Part shown: in pieces, positions 1 to 6,296 of the stretch
Layout of the letters: the number at the start of each line of letters is the position of its first letter
Numbering within the stretch: position 1 is the stretch's first letter
From: Willaertia magna
Taxonomy: Eukaryota; Heterolobosea; Eutetramitea; Acrasida; Naegleriidae
Direction of reading: 5' to 3'
Length of the DNA: 11,033 nucleotides
Assembly: GCA_902984215.1 (NCBI GenBank)
Contig: CADWAF010002803.1
Span: 1 to 11,033 of the forward strand
Notes under the pieces: generated by a model
Seen by the model: only the letters and a program-made list of their open reading frames with translations
Told to the model about the DNA's origin: nothing
Database searches by the model: none
Program-made: the position numbers and the translations under genes

Positions 1-111
1 AAATCATATTTAGTTGATGTAATCACTGAAGTTTTTGGAGTATCTTTTTCTTTGTAAATTTCTAAAAGTAACTCTGCTGCTTGCTTTACTTTCTCTGACT
101 TGGTTTTGCAT
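1..111 (-). CDS. Possible 5' end of a minus-strand gene, partial at window edge
   Basis: No function is recognised. On the minus strand, the frame whose first codon is at 110-108 is open to the window edge. It has purine-first, A/T-ending codons typical of coding DNA here and reads as a charged amphipathic helix (key stretch KVKQAAELLLEIYKEKD). An ATG with the A-rich context used by the other genes lies at 111-109, but it is one base out of that frame; from it only about 33 codons can be read before a TAA at 12-10. A short intron or a start elsewhere would be needed to join them. A competing plus-strand reading (1-57, ending VFGVSFSL then TAA) could instead be the last exon of a plus-strand gene. 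The minus reading is preferred on codon pattern and because a promoter-like E2F site lies just upstream of it. Confidence 0.3.
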
Positions 112-137
112 TTTTTTTAATTTTAAAACTTTCAATC

Positions 138-170
138 TTTTGGCGGGAACTTTATTTTTGGGTGGGAAAA
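138..170. promoter_or_regulatory. E2F/DP-type binding site, with a weaker second copy
   Basis: The bases TTTTGGCGGGAAC at 138-150 match the established E2F/DP consensus (TTTSGCGC, best form TTTGGCGGGAA). A related GGGTGGGAAAA lies at 160-170. Six G/C bases in a row stand out sharply in flanks that are mostly A and T. The site is about 27 bases upstream of the candidate minus-strand ATG at 111-109, a usual promoter-proximal position. If used, it would suggest S-phase expression of the gene leaving the window on the left. Binding is inferred from the motif only. The rest of 112-272 is A/T-rich with nothing else recognisable. Confidence 0.4.
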
Positions 171-272
171 AAAATCAAAAAAAAATAATTCTACAAACAT
201 TAAACAAATTTAAAATCAAGTTGTAATTTATTTTAATTTATTTTGCTAAGGAAAACTTACTATAGACCAAGA

Positions 273-557
273 TTATCTCAATGTCCTATAAATTAAATTA
301 CAAGTCTTACAATAAATAATTACATCAATTAATTTTTCATTTTGTAAAACTTTAAAACATTTTTTTCCTAAAATATTTTCTATTTCATCATTTTCATTAT
401 TAATTTTATAATTTGTTCCAATAAATAAGGTAAATTCTTCTAATGATACAATATTTATATATTTTGAATGTAATTTTAAATTTATTGGGTAATTGGCAAA
501 TTGTTGAAAGTATTTTAACAAATGATTATTTATAGAAATGTAAATGTAAACATATTT
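273..557 (-). pseudogene. RCC1-family C-terminal remnant
   Basis: The minus-strand frame from 557 to the TAA at 275-273 encodes about 94 residues without a good ATG; the first usable codons are TTG-like. Its second half aligns by eye with the tails of the two RCC1 genes at 2833-3975 and 4234-5388. FTLFIGTNYKIN corresponds to TTFYIGSNYKMN, and FKVLQNEKLIDVIIYC corresponds to LYLQILNKENIFLDIIVCC. Only the end of the last propeller blade and the start of a BTB-like strand are present; a TAA at 560-558 closes the frame upstream, so the other six blades are missing. It ends CNLIYRTLR, slightly further into the BTB-like segment than its relatives. This is best read as a truncated, dead copy of the family. 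A short spliced exon of an unusual gene cannot be excluded. Confidence 0.6.
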
Positions 558-1667
558 TTAAATTTGAATTATTTTATAAAAAATTTATAGAACCGGAATT
601 TCATTTTGAAGAAATGTTAAAAAAAGAAATAATTTTACAAAAATTAGAAGATTTTAATTTAAAAAATAATAATGACCAAATAGATGTCAATAATTATTTA
701 TAAAATATTATACGTGATTTTAAATATTTAGAATATTCTTTTTTTACTGAAAATATTGATTACAAAATAAATAGTAATGCTTTTAAAAAAATAAATGTTT
801 CAAAATATTTTTTTATTTATAAATTTTATTATAAATTATTGCTCACAAAATACATTAATAACAATTATAAACTAGAATCAAAAACTTTATTTAATGATTT
901 AAGTACTTATAATCAAAGTAATAAATTAATAAAGAAATTACTATTAGATATGTTTTCTTCACTTTATAACTTTACAATTTGGTTTGAAAGCTATTCTTAA
1001 TTGTAATAAATACAACACTGTTATTGCTGAAACTTTATTATCTCAAGATTTTATAATTAATGAAGAAGAGTTTACAATTAATGAGATAGAAAATTGTCTT
1101 TTAACAGGAAATTCATTTTATTTATCGTCAAATAGTTCTTTTAATTATAATTATTTAACCGTTGTTTTATTTAAAGCTAATAATTTAAATAAATTAGTGT
1201 TTAAAAAACCAACAAAGAGGGAAGAAATATATATATTTTTTGAAATACATTATGAATTCTTTAATAGTAACTCGCAAACAGAATATAAAATATTTTTATA
1301 TCCAAATGACTTTAATAAAATAATGGATTTAGTTAATAATTTTTATTTAATAAGTAAATATTTAAATAAAAAATTTTTAGAGAATGAATTTCAATTAATA
1401 GAAAACAGAAGAATAGATAAAAACTGTTGGAATAAACCAAATAAAAATTCTTTAGATATTTGCAGTAGTACTTGTATTTATTTAAGATTAAAAGTATGTG
1501 TGGACGAGATCGCACAAATGTATTAACCAAATTATAAAGAAAAAGAACAAGACGTTAATAAGCATCTGAGTAATTATCCAACTAAAAAAGAAGTGGAATA
1601 TTTATATAAAAATACTTTAATTTCAATGGCCTCTGTTTGTTACAGTGAAGAAATTGAAAGAATTTAA
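536..1667 (+). pseudogene. Decayed protein-coding gene, identity uncertain
   Basis: Coding-like sequence runs through this stretch on the plus strand but is interrupted. Frame 2 is open from 536 (KCKCKHIFKFELFYKKF...), hits TAA at 701-703, and continues in the same frame (NIIRDFKYLEYSFF...) to about 985. There a one-base shift moves to the frame of KAILNCNKYNTVIAETLLSQ, which is open to TAA at 1524-1526. The same frame then goes on (PNYKEKEQDVNKHL...MASVCYSEEIERI) to TAA at 1665-1667. No ATG of usual context begins it; base 536 follows TTTATAG, which could be an old intron acceptor. The pattern 'SKYFFIYKFYYKLLL...NDL...KLIKKLLLDMF...' faintly recalls the helical Sec63/Brr2-type domain, but this is a weak impression by eye. 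It is most likely a pseudogene of a protein of at least 370 residues. Beyond 1667 coding signal is unclear (frames 1 and 2 each stay open for some distance). Confidence 0.5.
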
Positions 1668-1854
1668 ATTATTTGGAATTGAAAGTAATGGCCGAGCAGT
1701 TATTGCTAAATGTCCCCAAAATTATTTATTAAGATACCTATTGCTCAAAAAACTTAAATTTATTTATATTTTTAACATAATTGTACCTTATTCAATACTT
1801 GTATTTATCACAAAGACATCAAATCTAGTAACAATATTGTACTCTTGGAATATC

Positions 1855-2804
1855 TTAATGATTTAAATCCCCCCAAATCATTTCTAAAGCGTCACTTGGA
1901 GGTTTCATATGTACAAATGGTTTAATTAACTCTCCATTATCATTTTCAATCTCAAGATCTTTATAATACAATTTTGTTTTCGTTACTAAACCATTCCTTT
2001 CACACGCCCTTTTCGATCCAACATTAGTAGTTTCAGCAAACGCTTTTTTATAACCAAATTCTTTCTTCATAAATTTTAAATGTGAATTTACAATTCTTGT
2101 CATGATACCTCTCTTTTCAAAAAAAGGATACATTCCACCACAAATTAAATGTAAAACTGTGTGTTTAGGTTTATCTTCAAAAACTAATTTTTTATCTTCT
2201 GGATAATCTTCAAAATGTTTTAATGAAAGTTTTTTTAATAAATTTAAAATTTGTAAAAAATTCTTATTTACATTCTTTGGTGGTTCTGGATATTCTCCAT
2301 GAATACTTTTAATATAATCTTCACTAATCATAAATCCTAAAAGCATTCTTTTTTACCAATAACAATAATTACAATAAAAATTAAATAAAAATAATTACAA
2401 AAATATTTAAAAATATAATAAACTAATACTTACTTTGATTCTTTATCAATTGCAATTGTCGCATGATTATCTTCACTTGCAATTTTACAAATATATTTAG
2501 CGAATGGAAATAAATCGGTAGGTAAAATACCTAATGCTTGTGTTAAAGGTTCTTGTGAAGAAAAAATTACACTTAAAGCAATTGCACATTGTTCTTCATA
2601 TTCTTTTGTTAAAGGTTGAATGTGATAATGAAAATTATGATGTGAAAATTCTTCAATCACCAGTGGTTGTTGTTGTTTATTCTTTGAGTAGTTTCTTTTA
2701 ATGTAATGATTTGTTGTTGTTGTTAATTGTGTAATTGTAATAGGTGATTTAAGAGAGTTTAAGTTTTTTCTATTTAAAATGAATCGGAATTGTTGTTTAA
2801 GCAT
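1855..2804 (-). CDS. GNAT-family N-acetyltransferase, two exons, probably mitochondrial
   Basis: Exon 1 is 2804-2434 and exon 2 is 2347-1855 (minus strand), joined in frame to give 287 residues. Residues 1-45 are basic, hydroxylated and lack acidic residues, like a mitochondrial presequence. Residues 59-73 (HYHIQPLTKEYEEQC) fit the first GNAT strand and helix, and EPLTQALG follows at 85-92. The strand pair ATIAIDKESK/MLLGFMISED is built across the splice junction. The acetyl-CoA loop region is HLICGGMYPFFEKRGI near 190-205, followed by a helix. CERNGL near 239-244 is the usual late motif. The second glycine of the Q/RxxGxG/A loop appears to be M, so the loop is not textbook. GNAT enzymes move acetyl from acetyl-CoA to an amine; the substrate here is unknown. 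The start is the ATG at 2804 after a run of A. It lies 28 bases downstream of the stop of the RCC1 gene at 2833-3975, on the same strand. Confidence 0.8.
2348..2433 (-). other. Spliceosomal intron in the GNAT gene (86 bases)
   Basis: On the minus strand the donor is GTAAGTAT at 2433-2426 and the acceptor is AG at 2349-2348, in the context GGTAAAAAAG. Splicing removes an in-frame TAA at 2432-2430 and joins codon AA|A. This restores a continuous acetyltransferase fold (DKESK then MLLGFMISED). A more pyrimidine-rich acceptor, CTTTTAG at 2338-2337, is available but would break the frame, so the purine-rich one is chosen. The intron is about 90 percent A/T, as expected for such a genome. Confidence 0.75.
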
Positions 2805-2832
2805 TTTTTTTTGTTTTTGTTGTGAAAATAGC

Positions 2833-3975
2833 TTATTGTAAAGTATCTAATTTTTTTTTCAAAAACGGAGTAAAAAATAAATCAAAAAATGGATTTTCAT
2901 TATTTAATAGTTGTAAATATAATCTTTTGTAAATCTTGATCTTATTTGTAATTGTTCCATTAATTCGGTAATCACTTCCAATATAAAAAGTTGTTTTACC
3001 GCGCACAAAAACATTTTTATAAGGCCAATTCTTTGTAAATTCAAAACTCTTTTTCATGTCTATCTCATTATCCAAGAATGAATGTGTTTTAATTTTATAA
3101 AATTTATCGTTAATTAATAATGTTGTAAAATAAAGTGAAGACAACATAAATTTAAAGGAATAGATTGTACCACCTATTTGGTTTGATAAATTAATTCTGG
3201 TAAATCCAATCTTATTGCTACCGAATCCACAACCATATATTTCATTGTAATAACTTAATATTAAAGTACCATTTGTGGTACAATGAATTGCTTTTACTTT
3301 GCATGGAGTGTTTAATTTAGTAAAGTTTTCTAAATGAGTTATTGAATTTTCAAATCCTAATTGACCATCGTTATTCTTTCCAGAACCATAAATATTTCCA
3401 AAAGAATCTAATAATATTGTGTGATAATATCCTACTTTTATATGTTTAATATCAACTCGAGGAGTATTTTCAATTAATTTATATCCTTTAATACTTTCAA
3501 CTGTTCCATTAAGAGCGCTTGAATTACCGCCAAATAAAATATTATTATCTTTAGTTACAATAATTGTAAATTCAGAGCCACAAGTAATAAATTTAATATT
3601 TTCTTTAATTGTCATAAATTCTTGAAATTCATCTGCATCTATCGACTCTACCATGCCACTTAACACCTCACATCCAGAGCCAAACTGACCGTAATCACTT
3701 CCACAACCATAAACTTTATTATTTTCATCAATTAAAATAATATAATCTCCACCACATCCAGCAAATTTAATATTAGAAATATTGTTAAGTTTTGTAAAGT
3801 CATTAAAGAAATAATTGCCAATATATCCCTTTAAATAAACTTCACCTGTTTCTGTAACTAACATTGCATGATGTCTGCAGTCGCTTCCGTAAGCAAATTT
3901 AATTTTTTCTTTAAATTCATAACGAAGTGGTTGTTCTTCATCGATGGCACTTGAAATTAGTTCGTGTGAAAACAT
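2833..3975 (-). CDS. RCC1-repeat (seven-bladed propeller) protein, tandem copy 1
   Basis: The 380-residue protein contains seven degenerate RCC1 repeats, roughly at 26-62, 68-105, 127-165, 176-222, 227-262, 271-315 and 318-340. The clearest are IKFAGCGGDYIILID...VYGCGSDYGQFG and IKVGYYHTILLD...IYGSGKNNDGQLG. Seven blades is the full RCC1 propeller. RCC1-family proteins include Ran exchange factors and many unrelated scaffolds; nothing here proves exchange activity. After the propeller, residues 349-368 (YKRLYLQLLNNENPFFDLFF) resemble the first helix and strand of a BTB domain, but the protein ends 12 residues later, in a sequence (FLKKKLDTLQ) not shared with its relatives. It has no intron and no signal peptide. 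The start is ATG in the context TAAAAAATG, the same as in the neighbouring paralogue. It is 258 bases from that paralogue (4234-5388) and reads in the same direction. Confidence 0.85.
   Translation of the reverse strand: MFSHELISSAIDEEQPLRYEFKEKIKFAYGSDCRHHAMLVTETGEVYLKGYIGNYFFNDFTKLNNISNIKFAGCGGDYIILIDENNKVYGCGSDYGQFGSGCEVLSGMVESIDADEFQEFMTIKENIKFITCGSEFTIIVTKDNNILFGGNSSALNGTVESIKGYKLIENTPRVDIKHIKVGYYHTILLDSFGNIYGSGKNNDGQLGFENSITHLENFTKLNTPCKVKAIHCTTNGTLILSYYNEIYGCGFGSNKIGFTRINLSNQIGGTIYSFKFMLSSLYFTTLLINDKFYKIKTHSFLDNEIDMKKSFEFTKNWPYKNVFVRGKTTFYIGSDYRINGTITNKIKIYKRLYLQLLNNENPFFDLFFTPFLKKKLDTLQ
3239..3512. repeat. Copy 1 of a 274-base near-identical tract (partner 4631-4904)
   Basis: This part of the RCC1 gene at 2833-3975, encoding about residues 155-246 (blade 4 and part of blade 5), matches 4631-4904 in the tandem paralogue. 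There are only four base differences and no gaps, counted by eye. On both sides identity drops sharply. The difference between tract and flanks points to recent gene conversion or unequal exchange. Confidence 0.85.
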
Positions 3976-4233
3976 TTTTTATATTGAGATCTTTGCCAAA
4001 ACCTAATAGCAAGAATGCCTGTTTACTTATTGTTGAATTTCCTAACGATTAGCGTGCTGACGTTATTTGCAAAAGTAGAAGAAGATTATTAGTAATAAAA
4101 ACATTAATTTGATTGAATGAATTCAAAACAGCTAAGAATTCTTATGAGAAATTGTCCAATTAATTTAATATTTTGTTTTTAATTATTCTAGTTTTGAATT
4201 AACCTTGCACTAAACAACATATTTTCAGTAAAT
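3976..4233. promoter_or_regulatory. Intergenic region between tandem RCC1 genes
   Basis: This 258-base stretch lies downstream of the gene ending at 4234 and upstream of the start at 3975, so it should hold the first gene's polyadenylation region and the second's promoter. It has no coding frame of note. A TGACGTTA (4058-4065), a bZIP/CRE half-site-like element, lies in a comparatively G/C-rich patch (4041-4070). No defined terminator could be identified. Confidence 0.35.
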
Positions 4234-5388
4234 CTAATCAATTATTTTCCTCTTTTTGTAATTAAAATCGTTACAACAAACAATTATATCTAAAAATATA
4301 TTTTCCTTATTTAAAATTTGTAAATATAATCTTTCATAAATTTTGTTCTTATTTATAATTATTTTGTTCATTTTGTAATTACTTCCAATATAAAAAGTTG
4401 TATTGTCACAAGCACACACATTTTTATAAGGCCAATTCTTCTCAAACATAAAGCCCTTGCTCAATTTCACACTTTCATCTAGAAAGAAAATGGAATAAAT
4501 CTCATTATTTACTAAAATGATTGTTAAATAATAATCAGACATAATAAACTTTAATGAATGAATGATATTATTTTCAAATAAATTAACCTTTAAAAAACCT
4601 CTTATATTACTATCAAATCCACACTTGTACATTTCATTGTTATAACTTAATATTAAAGTACCATTTGTGGTACAATGAATTGCTTTTACTTTGCATGGAG
4701 TGTTTAATTTAGTAAAGTTTTCTAAATGGGTTGTTGAATTTTCAAATCCTAATTGACCATTGTTATTCTTTCCAGAACCATAAATATTTCCAAAAGAATC
4801 TAATAATATTGTGTGATAATATCCTACTTTTATATGTTTAATATCAACTCGAGGAGTATTTTCAATTAATTTATATCCTTTAATACTTTCAACTGTTCCA
4901 TTAATAACATCTGAATTACCTCCAAATAAAATACTATTCTCTTTTGTTACAATTATTACGAAATCAGATCCACAAGTAATAAATTTAATATTTTCTTTAA
5001 TTGTCATAAATTTTTGAAATTCATCTATTCCAATAGAATCTACTGAATCTTCCATCACTCCACAGTTCGCACCAAACTGACCATAATCACTTCCACAACC
5101 ATAAACTTTATTATTTTCATCAATTAAAATAATAAAGTTTTCACCACATCCAGCAAATTTAATATTAGAAACATTTGTAAGTTTTGTGAAATTTACATAA
5201 TCATAAGTACCAATATTCCCTTTCAAATAAACTTCGCCATTATCAGTAACTATTATTGCGAAAGGATAAATGTTAAATGCACTTCCGAAAGCAAATTTTA
5301 TTTTTCTTTTAAATTCAAAATTAATTATTTCAGGAGGAATTTTTTTGTTCACAACTTTCGTCTCTGGAATTATTTCGTGTGAAAACAT
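4234..5388 (-). CDS. RCC1-repeat (seven-bladed propeller) protein, tandem copy 2
   Basis: The 384-residue protein is the tandem paralogue of the gene at 2833-3975. It has seven RCC1-type repeats at roughly 30-72, 76-115, 134-172, 184-232, 236-272, 277-315 and 320-342. The best are IKFAGCGENFIILID...VYGCGSDYGQFG and IKVGYYHTILLD...IYGSGKNNNGQLG. The start MFSHEIIPE matches MFSHELISS of its neighbour, supporting the chosen ATG at 5388 (context AAAAAATG). The tail, residues 350-372 (YERLYLQILNKEN then FLDIIVCC), again looks like the opening of a BTB domain and then stops after a short lysine-rich end. It has no intron and no transmembrane segment. The promoter is probably shared with the divergent small gene at 5586. 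The molecular role is unknown; Ran exchange activity is not implied by the repeats alone. Confidence 0.85.
   Translation of the reverse strand: MFSHEIIPETKVVNKKIPPEIINFEFKRKIKFAFGSAFNIYPFAIIVTDNGEVYLKGNIGTYDYVNFTKLTNVSNIKFAGCGENFIILIDENNKVYGCGSDYGQFGANCGVMEDSVDSIGIDEFQKFMTIKENIKFITCGSDFVIIVTKENSILFGGNSDVINGTVESIKGYKLIENTPRVDIKHIKVGYYHTILLDSFGNIYGSGKNNNGQLGFENSTTHLENFTKLNTPCKVKAIHCTTNGTLILSYNNEMYKCGFDSNIRGFLKVNLFENNIIHSLKFIMSDYYLTIILVNNEIYSIFFLDESVKLSKGFMFEKNWPYKNVCACDNTTFYIGSNYKMNKIIINKNKIYERLYLQILNKENIFLDIIVCCNDFNYKKRKIID
4631..4904. repeat. Copy 2 of a 274-base near-identical tract (partner 3239-3512)
   Basis: This copy lies inside the RCC1 gene at 4234-5388. The four differences from the partner change three residues (Y/N, I/T and D/N) and leave one codon silent. 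A second, shorter well-conserved patch occurs at about 5083-5167 versus 3693-3777, with about six differences. Confidence 0.85.
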
Positions 5389-5585
5389 TTTTTACTTATT
5401 TTTTTCGAACTGTTGTAAGAGTTTTGTAAACAAAATACTCAACTTGACACAATCAATTATTATATACAAAATCAGAACTCACCACAAAAGAACTCACTTT
5501 TTGCTTTGGATATTTTACTTTTATAGAAAGTAACTATAAACAACGTTAGTAACCTATCAATTATAAGTAAAAAACACAAAAAGAA
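5389..5585. promoter_or_regulatory. Divergent promoter region
   Basis: These 197 bases separate the minus-strand RCC1 gene start (5388) from the plus-strand small gene start (5586), so both promoters must lie here. The region is A/T-rich with no coding frame; a plus-strand frame crossing it is a shadow of the RCC1 gene. No TATA-type or known factor site is convincing against this base composition. Confidence 0.5.
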
Positions 5586-6006
5586 ATGAACAGATTTACC
5601 AAACACAACAAGCTCTTATTTTACACAACAAAACCTAGTACTGCTGCATTCCAACAAACAAGAAACGTAAGAATTGAATTAATCACAGGTGAAACATGCA
5701 CCCCAATCCGTAAGTTTAAAAAATCAATAATGTAAAATAAATTTAAACATTGTTTATGCAAATCACTTTCTGAAAGGTTTTGAAAAGGAAGTGGAAAGAA
5801 CCTTAAAGGGAAATATTGTTCCTTCTATTGATGGTGTAGCAGGTTGGAATGAACATGTTGCTTCCTATTCTGAATCTATTATTAAGGCAGAAAGAGAAAC
5901 TAGTGGTAAAACAATTACTGACTTTCAAAAAGAAACTTTAATAAAGATTGAACGAATGGAAGAAATTGGGCAATTTCCATTTGATGGATTTGTCACTAAT
6001 CCTTAA
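5586..6006 (+). CDS. Small 117-residue protein, two exons, probably mitochondrial
   Basis: Exon 1 is 5586-5709 and exon 2 is 5777-6006, spliced with a split CGT codon. The ATG at 5586 follows AAGAA. Residues 1-29 carry several K/R, S/T and aromatic residues and no acid (MNRFTKHNKLLFYTTK...), like a mitochondrial presequence. The mature part has two recognisable blocks. ELITGETCTPIRFEKEVERT (31-50) leads into NIVPSIDGVAGWNEHVASYS (54-73), with a conserved-looking GVAGWNEH core. A charged helical C-terminus follows (IKAERETSGKTITDFQKETL, 77-96) and the protein ends FPFDGFVTNP. Exon-2 reading without the intron would begin at a GTG and lack the N-terminus. I do not recognise the family; the composition suggests a soluble, partly helical small protein. 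It shares its promoter region with the RCC1 gene at 4234-5388. Confidence 0.7.
5710..5776 (+). other. Spliceosomal intron in the small gene (67 bases)
   Basis: The donor is GTAAGTTT at 5710-5717 and the acceptor is AG at 5775-5776, in the context TTTCTGAAAG. The splice joins ATC C|GT TTT GAA, keeping the frame and skipping an in-frame TAA near 5732. As in the GNAT gene, the acceptor is preceded by A rather than by a pyrimidine. Confidence 0.75.
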
Positions 6007-6296
6007 AAATTGGTGTTAAATAAAAATTCTTTGTAAAATATAAATGTTAGGTAAATTAATCACTGTAAAATATAAATAAATTAGTTTTTAAAAAACGGAC
6101 CATCATATTTCCATTTGTTGTTCTAGAACCTTTTTACTACTTCATTGTTTATTATTGTGACGTTTTTTTTTATTATTCCCGTCTCAAACATTTAAATATT
6201 CCAAATTAAATAACTTATTTAAATATTCATTTTCAATATTAGTTTTGTAATGATGAATAAAATTATGATTGACTGTAAATGTGAAATTGAAAAAAA
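6007..6296. promoter_or_regulatory. Intergenic region upstream of the plus-strand RCC1 gene
   Basis: This 290-base region is the 3' end of the small gene and the promoter of the RCC1 gene at 6297. It contains TTCTAGAA (6121-6128), which has the two-unit heat-shock-element form, and TGACGTTT (6158-6165). On the minus strand, 6184-6290 is an orphan coding-like stretch (NHNFIHHYKTNIENEYLNK... ending in TGA at 6186-6184) that might be the last exon or a remnant of another gene. None of these is strong enough to call as a gene. Confidence 0.3.

Noticed and set aside
35..226. Plus-strand frame of 63 codons, hydrophobic start
   Set aside because: It is made mostly of T-rich and A-rich runs, crosses the E2F-type site, has no family resemblance, and starts in a poor context.
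1333..1530. Minus-strand frame of 65 codons
   Set aside because: Lies antisense to the coding-like plus-strand sequence and has the composition of a shadow frame.
536..1667. Altered genetic code in which TAA is read as an amino acid
   Set aside because: All intact genes in the window avoid in-frame TAA, TAG and TGA and end in TAA, and a frameshift is also present in this stretch, so decay explains it better.
1645..1866. Plus-strand frame of 73 codons starting at GTG
   Set aside because: Overlaps the end of the decayed gene and the 3' end of the acetyltransferase gene, and has a random-looking hydrophobic tail; perhaps only its first 30 codons derive from the decayed gene.
5270..5533. Plus-strand frame of 87 codons
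   Set aside because: Antisense to the N-terminus of an RCC1 gene and runs into its promoter; no support.
6007..6296. Box C/D-like snoRNA suggested by TGATGA near 6250
   Set aside because: No matching D box (CTGA) and terminal stem at a suitable distance.
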